From Candidatus Chryseobacterium colombiense (lineage in GTDB: Bacteria > Bacteroidota > Bacteroidia > Flavobacteriales > Weeksellaceae), in assembly GCA_029203185.1 (NCBI GenBank), contig CP119310.1, forward strand, positions 2,232,001-2,296,000: DNA of 64,000 bases, in the 5' to 3' direction. The notes beneath the pieces are model-generated. The model was not told the origin of the DNA. It ran no database searches and was given only the letters and a program-made list of their open reading frames with translations. The position numbers and the translations under genes were made by a program. Below, piece after piece: positions 51,615-61,523 of the stretch (positions within the stretch are counted from its first letter, which is position 1; the number at the start of each line of letters is the position of its first letter).

Positions 51615-53906
51615 ATGAAAAAGCAGCTGGTAACTTTAGGATTATTATTTACTGCAGTGTCTTTAAGTGCACAAATGAAAAACACTGAAGCTGATACGAT
51701 CAGAATCCAAACCATTGAAGATGTAAATCTTCATAAGACCGGAAATCCGAATAAGGCAAAATCATCATCAATAAAGTCTAATCTGACCGTGATGGAAACG
51801 CCACAACCAATTGCTATCGTTACCCACGAAATCATTGAACAGCAACAGGCAAAACAACTTAGCGATGTACTTCAAAACGTAAACGGAATTTATATTACTT
51901 CTTCCAGAGGTAATTCTCAGGACAGTTTTGGGGGGCGTGGTTTCTCTTTAGGGAATGATAATATTTTCAAAAACGGAGGTAGGATAAACAGTGGTGTTTT
52001 CCCTGAAGTAAGTGGTTTGGAAAGAGTTGAAGTATTAAAAGGGGCAAATGCTATGTCGTATGGAAATACTGCTGCCGGTGGTATTATTAATATGATTACT
52101 AAAAAACCAAGATTTAACTTCGGAGGAAGCGTAGGAATAAATGCAGGAAGCTGGAATTCATATAAACCAACTGTTGACGTTTATGGTCCATTATCTAAAA
52201 ATGTTGCATTTAGAGTAAACGGAACTTACGAATATGCTGAAAGTTTCAGAGATGTAGTAAAATCCAATAAATATTATTTCAATCCATCTTTCTTATTTAA
52301 TCTGGGTTCCAAGTCTCAATTAATTATTGAAGCAGATTACTTGAAAAATGATTTCACTCCTGATTTTGGAATTGGTGCTATAACCAATACTGATGGTAGT
52401 TACAAATTAAATAATTTACTTGACAGAAATTCTTTCCTAGGAACAGATTGGCAATACCAAAATGTTCAGCAAGCATCTACAACCGCAACTTTCAATCATC
52501 AAATTAATGAAAAATGGACGCTGAATGCTATTGCAACCTATCAAAGCTATACGAAAGATTATTTTTCTACCGAAAGAGTTCAATGGGCTTATGATAAAAC
52601 TAACAGACTGTTTTGGAACAGACCTTTAAACAGGACTTATAATGAAATGAACTATACTTCAGCACAAGTTAATTTAAACGGAGAGTTCAGCACAGGAAAA
52701 ATCAACCATAAAGTATTAATAGGCGGAGATGCTGATTATGGAGCAGCAGATTCTTACACTTATTATAATCCTGATAATAACAAAGTCTACGGGACCAGCT
52801 ATTATTTTGGGGCAAATGGTGCAGCAGGAATCAATGGTCAATCAGGAACATTATATCTTGATGATCCGTCAACCTGGGCTTCCGGAACACAACCAAACTC
52901 TGCAACACTGAGCAAATCAAGAATCAATACGAGAAGAATTGGTTTCTATGCTCAGGATTTCATTAGCTTAACCAATCAGTTCAAAGTTATTGCTGGTTTA
53001 CGTTGGTCGTATATTGAAAATATGCCTACTATAAGAACGGATTTTAAAGCTGCTAAAAATAATATAGTTGACCCTAATTCTACTGTAAATAAAATATTCG
53101 TTGATAATTCCGCAACTTCAGACCAAGCCTTTTCTCCAAAAGTAGGAATCGTTTATATGCCTAATGATAACTTATCCGTGTTTGCAACTTATACCAATTC
53201 ATTTGCAGCTAATACTGGTACAGATATTTATTTTACTGCTTTAAAGCCTACAACAATTGATCAATACGAAATTGGGGCAAAGAAAAACATATGGAACAAC
53301 GCCGTTTCGTTCAATGTATCTTTATATCAAATCAGATACAACAACTATTATGGAACAGCAGAATTCAGAGCAGATGGTTCAGTAAATAGCGACACTACTA
53401 TCAAAGAATATATTGGCAAATTAGACAGCAAAGGTTTTGAAGTAGATATTACGGGAAATCCTACACCACAGCTTTCTATTATTGGAGGATTCTCATACAA
53501 TCATTCTGTTTACAAAGATACCCCAAACACACTGAATGCTTATGTAGAAGATCAAAGATTAGTCAGAACTCCTGCAACAACAGCAAATTTGTCTGCATTT
53601 TATAAATTCAGCAGCACATTACAAGGTCTGAAAGTGGGAGCAGGAATATACTATGTTGGAAATAGATTTGCAGGCTGGAATGATACCAAAGCAACATTAG
53701 CTAGCAGAAGCAATGTGACCAGAATGTTTGAAGTAGATCCTTATGTTACTGTTTCACTATCTGCAGGCTACGACTGGAAGAAGTTCTCAATTCAAGGAAA
53801 AGTTGGAAACCTGTTTGACACCGTAAACTATAATGTACATGAAAACTATTCGGTAAACCCTATTACACCAAGAAATTTCTATTTCACATTGACCTATAAA
53901 CTGTAA
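51615..53906 (+). CDS. TonB-dependent siderophore receptor
   Basis: A 763-residue outer-membrane transporter. The signal peptide ends at SLSAQ. The plug domain (about 50-170) has METPQPIAIVTHEIIEQQQ, GGRGFSLGNDN and VEVLKGANAMSYGNTAAGGIINMITKKP, the siderophore-receptor (FhuA/FpvA-like) signature. A 22-strand-type barrel follows and ends in a C-terminal leucine after FYFTLTYK. It imports a ferric siderophore using TonB energy; which one is not identifiable. Two 23-bp palindromes overlap its promoter. A PepSY gene follows 83 bases later. Confidence 0.93.
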   Translation: MKKQLVTLGLLFTAVSLSAQMKNTEADTIRIQTIEDVNLHKTGNPNKAKSSSIKSNLTVMETPQPIAIVTHEIIEQQQAKQLSDVLQNVNGIYITSSRGNSQDSFGGRGFSLGNDNIFKNGGRINSGVFPEVSGLERVEVLKGANAMSYGNTAAGGIINMITKKPRFNFGGSVGINAGSWNSYKPTVDVYGPLSKNVAFRVNGTYEYAESFRDVVKSNKYYFNPSFLFNLGSKSQLIIEADYLKNDFTPDFGIGAITNTDGSYKLNNLLDRNSFLGTDWQYQNVQQASTTATFNHQINEKWTLNAIATYQSYTKDYFSTERVQWAYDKTNRLFWNRPLNRTYNEMNYTSAQVNLNGEFSTGKINHKVLIGGDADYGAADSYTYYNPDNNKVYGTSYYFGANGAAGINGQSGTLYLDDPSTWASGTQPNSATLSKSRINTRRIGFYAQDFISLTNQFKVIAGLRWSYIENMPTIRTDFKAAKNNIVDPNSTVNKIFVDNSATSDQAFSPKVGIVYMPNDNLSVFATYTNSFAANTGTDIYFTALKPTTIDQYEIGAKKNIWNNAVSFNVSLYQIRYNNYYGTAEFRADGSVNSDTTIKEYIGKLDSKGFEVDITGNPTPQLSIIGGFSYNHSVYKDTPNTLNAYVEDQRLVRTPATTANLSAFYKFSSTLQGLKVGAGIYYVGNRFAGWNDTKATLASRSNVTRMFEVDPYVTVSLSAGYDWKKFSIQGKVGNLFDTVNYNVHENYSVNPITPRNFYFTLTYKL

Positions 53907-53989
53907 GATTAAATAATTTTTCAGATAAGAGTGGAAGTTGCATTTTTGCAGTTTCCACTTTGAACTTTATAAACAAAAATAATTAAGAT

Positions 53990-54505
53990 ATGGATAAGAT
54001 TAAAGACACAAGAAGTTTCATGAGAGTTACCCACCGTTATCTCGGGTTCTTTCTTGCCGGCATTATGGCAGTTTATGCAATAAGTGGAGTGTTATTGATT
54101 TACAGGGACACTGATTTTCTAAAAAAAGAAAAGAAAATTGATAAGGTCATTGCCAAAAACCTTTCTGAAAAAGAGCTGGGAAAAGAATTAAGACTTAAAA
54201 ACCTGGAAGTAGAGAAAACAGAAGGCAGTGTTTTAAAATTCAAACAGGGAACTTATGATGCAGCTACAGGTCAGGCAAAGTATACCAAAAAAGAGCTTCC
54301 TTTTGTACTGGATAAAATGACAAAACTTCATAAATCTCAGTCAAAAGACACCCTTTCTCCGTTAAATGCTTTTTTCGGAATTGCATTATTTTTCTTTGTG
54401 ATCTCAAGTTTCTGGATGTTCAGTCCTAAAACAAAAGCATTCAAACGCGGAATGGTGTTTACCATTGTAGGGCTTATTGTTTCAATCATTCTTATTTTTA
54501 TATAA
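53990..54505 (+). CDS. PepSY-associated membrane protein
   Basis: A 171-residue inner-membrane protein. TM1 is at about residues 18-38 after a RVTHRYLGFFLAG segment typical of PepSY-TM proteins; a periplasmic part of about 75 residues contains LDKMTKLHKSQ, and two more helices lie at about 124-142 and 150-170. Short PepSY proteins often sit next to siderophore receptors and may take part in reductive iron release in the periplasm, which is inference here. It directly follows the receptor gene and is likely co-regulated. Confidence 0.8.
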   Translation: MDKIKDTRSFMRVTHRYLGFFLAGIMAVYAISGVLLIYRDTDFLKKEKKIDKVIAKNLSEKELGKELRLKNLEVEKTEGSVLKFKQGTYDAATGQAKYTKKELPFVLDKMTKLHKSQSKDTLSPLNAFFGIALFFFVISSFWMFSPKTKAFKRGMVFTIVGLIVSIILIFI

Positions 54506-54668
54506 AAAAATTATAAAATCAATAAAAAAAGGCTCAAAAAATTACATCAAGTTTTAACTTAATTTTATGTAAATAATAAAAAATCACCTTAAAATGAGTT
54601 ACATGGCATATTTATTGTTTTTAACAAAACATTAAGATAATAAACATTAATTATTAAAACGATAAAGT

Positions 54669-55259
54669 ATGAAAAAATTAATTTTAGCAGGAGTTTTTGC
54701 GATCGGTGGACTTACTGCTACAGCAAATGCTCAAATACAGAAGGGGAATTGGTTGGTAGGAAGCAGCCTTTTATCCAGCAACTTTGGGCTTAATACAGGA
54801 GGTGGTTACAACATATCCATTCAGCCAAAAGGAGCTTATTTTATTGAAGATAATGTAGCAGTCGGTGGTTATGTAAATCTTGGAATAAGCAAGGTAACTA
54901 ACGGAAGCCCTACAAGATTTGATTATGCAGTGGGGGGTTTAGGACGTTACTATTTGTCTCCTGGAGAAAAAGGAGTTGATAATTTATTGAATCACGGAAG
55001 ATGGTTTTTTGAAGGGAATGTAGGAATCGGAGGTTCTTCTGTAGAAAGCGGAAACTCAACTACAGGTCTTGATTTCGGAGTTGGACCTGGATATTCTTAC
55101 TTCATTACACCTAACATCGGGTTAGAAGGTTTAGTAAAATACCAAGGGCAAGCAGGATTCGGAAGTGAAGGACTAAATTCCAATATTACTTTTAATGTTG
55201 GATTCAGTATCTATATTCCGACATCAAAAGCAAAACAAGTAATCAGAGAAGCTAAATAA
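54669..55259 (+). CDS. small outer-membrane beta-barrel protein
   Basis: A 196-residue protein with a signal peptide (1-21, TANAQ). The rest has eight or so amphipathic strands with Gly-rich turns, such as GSSLLSSNFGLNTGGGY, AVGGYVNLGIS and GFGSEGLNSNITFNVGFSIYI, and resembles OmpW/OmpX-like small barrels. Function unknown. Confidence 0.8.
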   Translation: MKKLILAGVFAIGGLTATANAQIQKGNWLVGSSLLSSNFGLNTGGGYNISIQPKGAYFIEDNVAVGGYVNLGISKVTNGSPTRFDYAVGGLGRYYLSPGEKGVDNLLNHGRWFFEGNVGIGGSSVESGNSTTGLDFGVGPGYSYFITPNIGLEGLVKYQGQAGFGSEGLNSNITFNVGFSIYIPTSKAKQVIREAK

Positions 55260-55281
55260 TGCTTCTTTAGTTAAATACAAT

Positions 55282-55318
55282 AAAAGCGGCCCGGAAATTT
55301 TCCGGGCCGCTTTTCGTA
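55282..55318. terminator. strong GC-rich bidirectional terminator
   Basis: A stem of about 15 bp (55282-55297 with 55298-55314) with a GCGGCCCGG core, unusually GC-rich for this region, with A and T flanks between convergent genes. Confidence 0.9.
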
Positions 55319-55352
55319 CAAATTAAAACTAAACTATAAAAAATCAAATAAA

Positions 55353-55988
55353 TCATGTATTAGGTTGGGGCGTATATCTTAGATACGGTTTGATTTCCCT
55401 TACTCCTTTCGGGAATATTTTTTTGGCATCTTCAGTAGAGATAGCCGGTGGAATAATAACATCCTCACCGTTTTTCCAATTGACCGGAGTAGCAATCTTA
55501 TGAGAATCCACCAATTGTAAAGAATCTAAAACTCTTATGATTTCATTAAAATTCCTTCCTGTAGACGCCGGATAAGTAATAATCAATCTCACTTTTTTTT
55601 CAGGATCAATAATTAATAAAGAACGAACAGTTGCCGTTGCCGAAGCGTTCGGATGAATAAAGTCATAGAGTTCTGAAATTTTCCGGTCTTTATCAGCTAT
55701 AATAGGAAATTCCACTTCTGTATTCTGGGTTTCATTAATATCTTTTATCCAGTTGTGATGATCTTCTACTCCATCCACACTTAAAGCAATTGCTTTTGTA
55801 TTTCTCTGTTCAAATTCGGATTTCAATTTTGCAGTAAAACCAAGTTCTGTAGTACATACCGGTGTATAATCTGCAGGATGGGAAAATAGAATCCCCCATG
55901 AATTCCCAAGAAAATCATAAAAATTCAAGCTTCCAACAGTAGACTCTGCATTGAAGTCTGGTGCTGTATCTCCTAGTTTAATTGACAT
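55353..55988 (-). CDS. peroxiredoxin, 1-Cys Prx6 type
   Basis: A 211-residue cytoplasmic peroxidase. The peroxidatic site is FSHPADYTPVCTTELG (Cys 45). No resolving cysteine is seen, which with the length and the C-terminal KNGEDVIIPPAIS segment places it in the Prx6 group. It reduces hydroperoxides with an external thiol. It stands alone, divergent from the MscS gene. Confidence 0.92.
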   Translation of the reverse strand: MSIKLGDTAPDFNAESTVGSLNFYDFLGNSWGILFSHPADYTPVCTTELGFTAKLKSEFEQRNTKAIALSVDGVEDHHNWIKDINETQNTEVEFPIIADKDRKISELYDFIHPNASATATVRSLLIIDPEKKVRLIITYPASTGRNFNEIIRVLDSLQLVDSHKIATPVNWKNGEDVIIPPAISTEDAKKIFPKGVREIKPYLRYTPQPNT

Positions 55989-56085
55989 ATTAATTCGTTT
56001 TATTAGTCTACAAATTTAGTAGACTTTTTGAGACTGGCAAAATTTTTGTTGAAAATTTCTAAAAAAATTTTAATTTTAGAATTCC

Positions 56086-56970
56086 ATGGAAAAAACAGGC
56101 TTAAGATATATAGATGTTGTATACAAAGTTTTAGAAAACTGGTATTTAACTTTTGCAGAACTCACCCCTAAACTGGTCGTAGGGATTATTGTATTTTCTT
56201 TTTTTCTTTTTACCAGTAAATATCTCAGCCAAATAGCTGTGAAGCTTTTCCATAAATTTTTCCCAAAAAGTCAAAAAGAAAGCTCCCTTGTCACTTTAAT
56301 TAGTGTTTTCAGGTTTTTAATTATGGTAATGGGAACATTTATCGCCTTAGAAATCATGGGCTTCAGCGGATTCCTCTGGAAGTTTATCGGAAGTTTAGGG
56401 GTTGCAGGGGTAATTGCAGGGGTTGCATTGAAGGATTTAGTTTCCAGTATATTTTCAGGAATGCTTATTGGAATTGACAAAGCGTATAAAGTCGGCGATT
56501 ACATTACTATAGGAAATCACTCAGGTACGGTACAGGAAATCGGTTTTTTAACGACTAAAATCCTTACCGATGACGGAAAGAAGGCATATATTCCGAACCA
56601 GGTAGTTTTTAATGCTCCATTTTATAATATTACAGCTTCTCCGCAACGAAGAATTATTTTAAATTTTGAAATTCCCGCTGATGAAGATATCAGCAAAGCA
56701 CAAAAAGGAATTTTAGAGGTTGTCAAAAATCTTGAAAACGTAGATCGCTTAGACAGTGTGGAAGTTATTTTCACAGATCTGAAACAAGGTATTTTTAACC
56801 TGCAGGCAAAATTCTGGATGAAAATAGGTGCTAATATGGTTCAGCTCAAAAGTGAAGCCTATTTAAAAATAAAACAACGTCTGGATACAGATGGAATTCA
56901 GCTGGTAACTCCAACAAGTATAAGCATTACCAACGGAGAGGTTGGGATCAATGAAAATCATGATAAATAA
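56086..56970 (+). CDS. small-conductance mechanosensitive channel (MscS family)
   Basis: A 294-residue channel with three transmembrane helices (about 26-46, 70-90, 95-115). The pore helix has GSLGVAGVIAGVALKDLVSS, followed by the beta domain (GIDKAYKVGDYITIGNHSGTVQEIGFLTTKI, with the conserved PNQVVFN) and the alpha-beta C-terminal domain. It opens on membrane tension to release solutes. Confidence 0.93.
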   Translation: MEKTGLRYIDVVYKVLENWYLTFAELTPKLVVGIIVFSFFLFTSKYLSQIAVKLFHKFFPKSQKESSLVTLISVFRFLIMVMGTFIALEIMGFSGFLWKFIGSLGVAGVIAGVALKDLVSSIFSGMLIGIDKAYKVGDYITIGNHSGTVQEIGFLTTKILTDDGKKAYIPNQVVFNAPFYNITASPQRRIILNFEIPADEDISKAQKGILEVVKNLENVDRLDSVEVIFTDLKQGIFNLQAKFWMKIGANMVQLKSEAYLKIKQRLDTDGIQLVTPTSISITNGEVGINENHDK

Positions 56971-56971
56971 T

Positions 56972-56998
56972 AAAAGCAGTCGATTTGACTGCTTTTAT
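56972..56998. terminator. bidirectional terminator
   Basis: AAAAGCAGTC / GACTGCTTTT (56972-56981 with 56987-56996) between convergent genes. Confidence 0.85.
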
Positions 56999-57018
56999 TT
57001 ATTAAAGATTAAAATTAT

Positions 57019-59217
57019 TTATTTCCCGATAATCAGCTTCTCGGTTACTTTCTCTCCATTTTCTAAAGTAATTGAAATTAAATAATTTCCATTGGTAAGG
57101 TCATTTACTTTCAATTTTGTCTCCCCTTTAAAGCTACCGTTTTTCATCAATCTTCCAGAAGCGTCAAATAATGAATAATCCGCTTTTTGTGATTGATTTT
57201 TTAATTTAATATTAACCACATCATGAGAAGGATTAGGATAGACTAAGAAACCGCTTTTTATTACAGATTCCGAGGTTCCCAACGATTGAGTAATTGAGAA
57301 ATTTGAAGAATTTACTGCAAAATAAATATTATTAAGCGCTTTTACCATAATTCTTGCTGAGGCAATATTTTCATTAGGTAATACCACTGATGCAGATCCG
57401 TTATTCGGAACACTTGCAGCCAACACCGTATTAAAAGTAAGACCACCATCTTTCGAAAGTAAAATCGTTACATTTTGAGTATTGATGGTTCCCGTATTAG
57501 TTCCTGCAACATTCCAGGTAATATTGGTAGTTGTACCTCCGGTATACGAAACATTACTCGTGTGTGAAGAAATAGTGAAAGGACCATCACTTGTAACGGT
57601 TACCACCATAGCATCTCTCGCTGCCTGATTTCCCGTCGCTTTATTATCATTAACAAGCAGTGAGAAGTTCAACGTTCTTGCTACACTCGGCGTAACTTCC
57701 CATTTTGGAATCAAATTGTTGGCAACTACAGAGCTTAACACCGGAAAATATCTTGAAGGAGAAGTTGTCGGCAACAAAGAACGATACACAGGTCCCCCCG
57801 TAGCCGTAGAAACCGGAGGCTGAGTATTTGAAGTGTTATCATACTGCTCCCATAAATAAGTGATCGGATCACCATTAGGATCGGTTCCGGTTCCGGTTAA
57901 AACAAAAGCTGTCCCGTTTGGAATAATATAATCTGCTCCCGCATCTGCAGTTGGAACCAGATTATTATTAGGAGTTTTCACAGAACAATCTGATGCCCGT
58001 TGCAATACAGCATACATTTCCTGTACGTTTGCAGCATGAAAATAAGCATCACTGTTGTTCTGAACATTGTTCGCTGACCCACAAATTCCTGCATAAGCCA
58101 TAATAGTGCTTCCACTACCCGGCTCATAGGCAGTAGAGTTATTGGCATTCCCGCTGCATGAACCTGTATTCGCTCTGAAAGTATGGTTTCCACCAAACTG
58201 ATGCCCCATTTCATGAGCCACATAATCAATATCAAAAGGATCTCCAACCGGAGCTCCGGAACCCGTAACTCCTCTCGCCTTATTAGTCGTACAAATTGAG
58301 CCTAAATAAGCAACACCACCGCCTCCGGTACTGAAGACATGCCCAATATCATAATTAGCCGTTCCAATAATCGTATTAATGTTGGTCTGATTTTCACCCA
58401 ACATAGTAGATCCGTTATTATTCGTATAAGGATCTGTAGTGGCGTTTGTATAAATCAATAAATTATTATTGGCTATCATCACCATGGTAGAGGATATCGT
58501 TTTTTCATAAACTCCGTTTACTCTCGTCATCGTTGTCGCCATTGCTGCAAGTGCTCCAGCTACTGTACCTCCATGGAAAGTGGTATATTCTCCTGTTGCC
58601 GCTAAAGCTAATCTGTATGTTCTGAATTGCCCGTCGGAAACTACAGGTGCTTTATTGGCAGAGCCATTATTTTTTAAATTATCCAGTTCATTCTCAACAT
58701 GACACTCAAAAAGCCGGTCATTTTTAGGTAAATCTTTTCTTTTATACAAGATAAAGGAAGAATGATCTTTTGTATAGCTATCAAGATAACTGATGTCCCA
58801 GTTATCAAAATACATCACACTGATTCCGGTCTGTGGAGTAAGACTGAAACGGATTGAGTTTTCAGGGTGGCCTTTTTGCCAGCCAACATACGAGCGAATT
58901 TCCGGAAACTTAGCCTGTAACTCTGGCTCCATTACAGGAGCTTCCTGAACAATATAATCTCTTATTTTTCCGTCAGAATCCGGAAACTTAACAATAAGGT
59001 TTTCATTTTTAGAAAAACGTTGCGGAGCATTTTTAAGATCGTTTTTAATTTTGTCTACATCCAACTGATACAATGAAAAAGCAGTTGGAGTCGTCCATCT
59101 CGGACTCAAATTTTCTCTACTCACTTTTTGATCTTTAAGTTTTGTCCAGTAATTCTGCTGGCTAAATCCTTGCACCGCTATTAAAAGGCACGAGACAATA
59201 AATGGTTTAGTTTTCAT
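57019..59217 (-). CDS. secreted reprolysin-like zinc metalloprotease with T9SS sorting domain
   Basis: A 732-residue exported protease. The signal peptide ends at QGFSQ. A propeptide of about 180 residues precedes the catalytic domain. The extended zinc motif HEMGHQFGGNH is at residues 335-345 and the Met-turn in STIMAYAGIC follows. After the catalytic domain come a PKD/cadherin-like segment (ADAGADYIIPNGTAF to YLWEQYD) and further beta domains. The C-terminal 75 residues are a type A T9SS sorting domain (FLVYPNPSHDVVNIKL, DLTNGNYLISI). It follows a small lipoprotein gene with 18 bases between. Confidence 0.9.
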   Translation of the reverse strand: MKTKPFIVSCLLIAVQGFSQQNYWTKLKDQKVSRENLSPRWTTPTAFSLYQLDVDKIKNDLKNAPQRFSKNENLIVKFPDSDGKIRDYIVQEAPVMEPELQAKFPEIRSYVGWQKGHPENSIRFSLTPQTGISVMYFDNWDISYLDSYTKDHSSFILYKRKDLPKNDRLFECHVENELDNLKNNGSANKAPVVSDGQFRTYRLALAATGEYTTFHGGTVAGALAAMATTMTRVNGVYEKTISSTMVMIANNNLLIYTNATTDPYTNNNGSTMLGENQTNINTIIGTANYDIGHVFSTGGGGVAYLGSICTTNKARGVTGSGAPVGDPFDIDYVAHEMGHQFGGNHTFRANTGSCSGNANNSTAYEPGSGSTIMAYAGICGSANNVQNNSDAYFHAANVQEMYAVLQRASDCSVKTPNNNLVPTADAGADYIIPNGTAFVLTGTGTDPNGDPITYLWEQYDNTSNTQPPVSTATGGPVYRSLLPTTSPSRYFPVLSSVVANNLIPKWEVTPSVARTLNFSLLVNDNKATGNQAARDAMVVTVTSDGPFTISSHTSNVSYTGGTTTNITWNVAGTNTGTINTQNVTILLSKDGGLTFNTVLAASVPNNGSASVVLPNENIASARIMVKALNNIYFAVNSSNFSITQSLGTSESVIKSGFLVYPNPSHDVVNIKLKNQSQKADYSLFDASGRLMKNGSFKGETKLKVNDLTNGNYLISITLENGEKVTEKLIIGK

Positions 59218-59235
59218 GAGGGTAATTTTAATATA

Positions 59236-59679
59236 TTAGTATTTAATGGTGATTTTTTTAATGGTGATATTTCCAGTTAATTTTAATAAAATATTAGGTG
59301 AAACTCTATTTGCTCTAGCAAAATCAGGATTATCAAATCGTGTAACTTTAATATAGAGTATATTTTTATCTAAACTTATCTTCTCAATTAAAACATCATT
59401 AGAATCTTTTAAAGATGGCTTAATAATAAGATAGGTTTCATTTTCAACAACTACAGGAATTGGAGAAAACCTGTTTCCTTTATTATTGTTATGGATAAGC
59501 TTAAAAACCTCATCCATTTTTTGCTGGGAATTAATAAGAAGAAAGTCCTTTGAAGTTAAGCTAAAAGGATAATGGTATCTGTCTTCAAATTGAATTTCCT
59601 TTCCCTTGGGTATTCTATTATTACTGACAACCTGAGACTGACAATTAAGAAATAAAAAGAGGAAAAAGTATAGATGCAT
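59236..59679 (-). CDS. small lipoprotein with PrcB-like domain
   Basis: A 147-residue protein. The lipoprotein signal ends FLNC (Cys 13 from the ATG at 59679); a longer start at 59697 adds six residues. The body resembles the PrcB_C layout by eye: an LINSQQKMDEVFKLI helix, VVENETYLIIKPS, then ILYIKVTRFD and a VSPNILLKL ending. PrcB is the lipoprotein subunit of the Treponema PrtP/dentilisin protease complex. The gene is directly upstream of the secreted protease gene, so a stabiliser or inhibitor role is inferred. Similarity is weak and needs a profile search. Confidence 0.5.
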   Translation of the reverse strand: MHLYFFLFLFLNCQSQVVSNNRIPKGKEIQFEDRYHYPFSLTSKDFLLINSQQKMDEVFKLIHNNNKGNRFSPIPVVVENETYLIIKPSLKDSNDVLIEKISLDKNILYIKVTRFDNPDFARANRVSPNILLKLTGNITIKKITIKY

Positions 59680-59741
59680 TTTCACTTTAAAACCCAATTA
59701 TTGTAAAAATAGCAATTTTAAAATGAATATATTAGGTTTAA

Positions 59742-59778
59742 CAAAAAAAACCGTTCCAAAATGAAACGGTTTTTTTGT
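59742..59778. terminator. bidirectional terminator, serving sucC
   Basis: AACCGTT / AACGGTT (59749-59755 with 59765-59771) flanked by an A run upstream and a T run downstream; on the minus strand it ends the sucC transcript. Confidence 0.8.
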
Positions 59779-59797
59779 TTTATATAAAAATTTTAGA

Positions 59798-60988
59798 TTA
59801 AGCTAAAACTTCTTTTACTTTGTTTGCAGCTTCTTCCAAAGTAATTGCAGAGTGAACAGGAAGACCTGACTCGTCAATTAATTTTTTAGCTTCTACAGCG
59901 TTAGTTCCTTGTAATCTTACGATCAATGGAACAGGCAGGCTACCCATAGCTTTGTAAGCATCTACAACACCTTGAGCAACTCTGTCACATCTTACGATAC
60001 CTCCGAAGATATTGATTAAGATTGCTTTTACGTTTGGATCTCTCAGGATAATTCCGAAAGCAGTCTGAACTCTCTGAGCATCAGCAGTACCACCTACGTC
60101 AAGGAAGTTAGCTGGGTTACCACCAGATAATTTGATGATATCCATAGTTGCCATAGCAAGACCAGCTCCGTTTACCATACAAGCAACGTTACCGTCTAAT
60201 TTTACGAAGTTAAGACCAGCTTCACCAGCTTCAACATCCATTGGGTCTTCTTCTCTTGTATCTCTAAGTTCAGCTAAATCTTTGTGACGGAACAATGAGT
60301 TGTCATCCAAAGTTACTTTAGCATCTACTGCGATAATTTTGTTATCAGAAGTTTTCAAAACCGGATTGATTTCGAAAAGAGAAGCATCAATTCCTGTATA
60401 TGCATTGTAAAGAGAACCGATGAACTTTACGAATTCTTTGAAAGCATTTCCTTCAAGACCTAAGTTGAAAGCAATTTTTCTAGCCTGGAAACCTTGAAGA
60501 CCTAAAGCTGGATCAATGATTTCTTTGTGGATCAAATGAGGAGTTACTTCAGCAACGTGCTCAATATCCATACCGCCTTCAGTAGAATATACGATTGTAT
60601 TTTTACCTTCAGCTCTGTCTAATAGAATAGAAACATAAAATTCTTTAGTCTCTGACTCTCCCGGATAATATACATCCTCTGCAACCAAAACAGAATTTAC
60701 TTTTTTACCTTCAGCAGAAGTTTGTGGAGTTATCAACTGCATTCCGATGATGTTCTGAGCGTTTTCTTTAAGCTTATCCATGTTTGGAGAGAACTTTACA
60801 CCACCACCTTTACCACGACCACCTGCGTGAATCTGAGCTTTTACTACCCACCCTTGAGCGCCAGTTTCAGCCGTTAGTTTTTCAGCAGCAGCTACAGCTT
60901 CATCTACGTTGTTTGCTACGAAACCACGTTGGATTGCTACTCCATACTTTGATAAAATCTCTTTTGATTGATACTCGTGAAGATTCAT
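59798..60988 (-). CDS. sucC: succinate-CoA ligase (ADP-forming) beta subunit
   Basis: A 396-residue ATP-grasp subunit of the TCA-cycle enzyme that makes ATP from succinyl-CoA. The opening MNLHEYQSKEILSKYGV, QIHAGGRGKGGGVK, the metal-binding ALFEINPV-like SLFEINPVLKT, NGAGLAMATMD and the C-terminal IFGGIVRCD are visible. The alpha subunit gene sucD is not adjacent. Confidence 0.97.
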   Translation of the reverse strand: MNLHEYQSKEILSKYGVAIQRGFVANNVDEAVAAAEKLTAETGAQGWVVKAQIHAGGRGKGGGVKFSPNMDKLKENAQNIIGMQLITPQTSAEGKKVNSVLVAEDVYYPGESETKEFYVSILLDRAEGKNTIVYSTEGGMDIEHVAEVTPHLIHKEIIDPALGLQGFQARKIAFNLGLEGNAFKEFVKFIGSLYNAYTGIDASLFEINPVLKTSDNKIIAVDAKVTLDDNSLFRHKDLAELRDTREEDPMDVEAGEAGLNFVKLDGNVACMVNGAGLAMATMDIIKLSGGNPANFLDVGGTADAQRVQTAFGIILRDPNVKAILINIFGGIVRCDRVAQGVVDAYKAMGSLPVPLIVRLQGTNAVEAKKLIDESGLPVHSAITLEEAANKVKEVLA

Positions 60989-61090
60989 ATTATTTTTATT
61001 ATTTTATTTTAAAATTTAAAGGTTGACAAATTTACTAAAAAGACACGGAAGTGCAAGATTCTAAGTCTAAAAAATAAATTTTAGAAAAAA

Positions 61091-61477
61091 TTAGATTCTG
61101 TTTTTAGCAAAATACAAAATAAGCATTCCCCAGCTTAAGATCATTAACAGCCCTCCAAGTGGAGTAATAGGGCCTAAAAATTTAAGATTTATACCCAAAT
61201 AGTCTTGCAAACTCAGAAAATAAATACTTACTGAGAATAAAAATGTCCCTGCAATCATTAAAATTGAAGTCCATTTTTCTGATGGTGTTTCAAACTTCAA
61301 AATATAGCCGATGATTAAAAGGAAAAAAGTAGCATACATTTGATATCTTACTCCTGTTTCAAAACTCTCCAGTCTTTCCACAGATAAAATTTTCTTTAAA
61401 GCATGTGCTCCGAATGCTCCCAAAATTACAGACAACATTCCGTAAACAGCACCGAAGACTAAAGTAATTGTTTTCAT
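61091..61477 (-). CDS. DUF423 (YgdD-like) membrane protein
   Basis: A 128-residue integral membrane protein with four helices. The family motif GAFGAHALK is at residues 21-29, followed by FETGVRYQMYATF, and PITPLGGLLMILSW at the end. Function unknown. It follows the HMG-CoA reductase and small-membrane-protein genes in the same direction. Confidence 0.88.
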   Translation of the reverse strand: MKTITLVFGAVYGMLSVILGAFGAHALKKILSVERLESFETGVRYQMYATFFLLIIGYILKFETPSEKWTSILMIAGTFLFSVSIYFLSLQDYLGINLKFLGPITPLGGLLMILSWGMLILYFAKNRI

Positions 61478-61523
61478 TTTATAATTCTTCTAATTCTAGA
61501 TTTAACTATTTTTCTGGTTTTCA

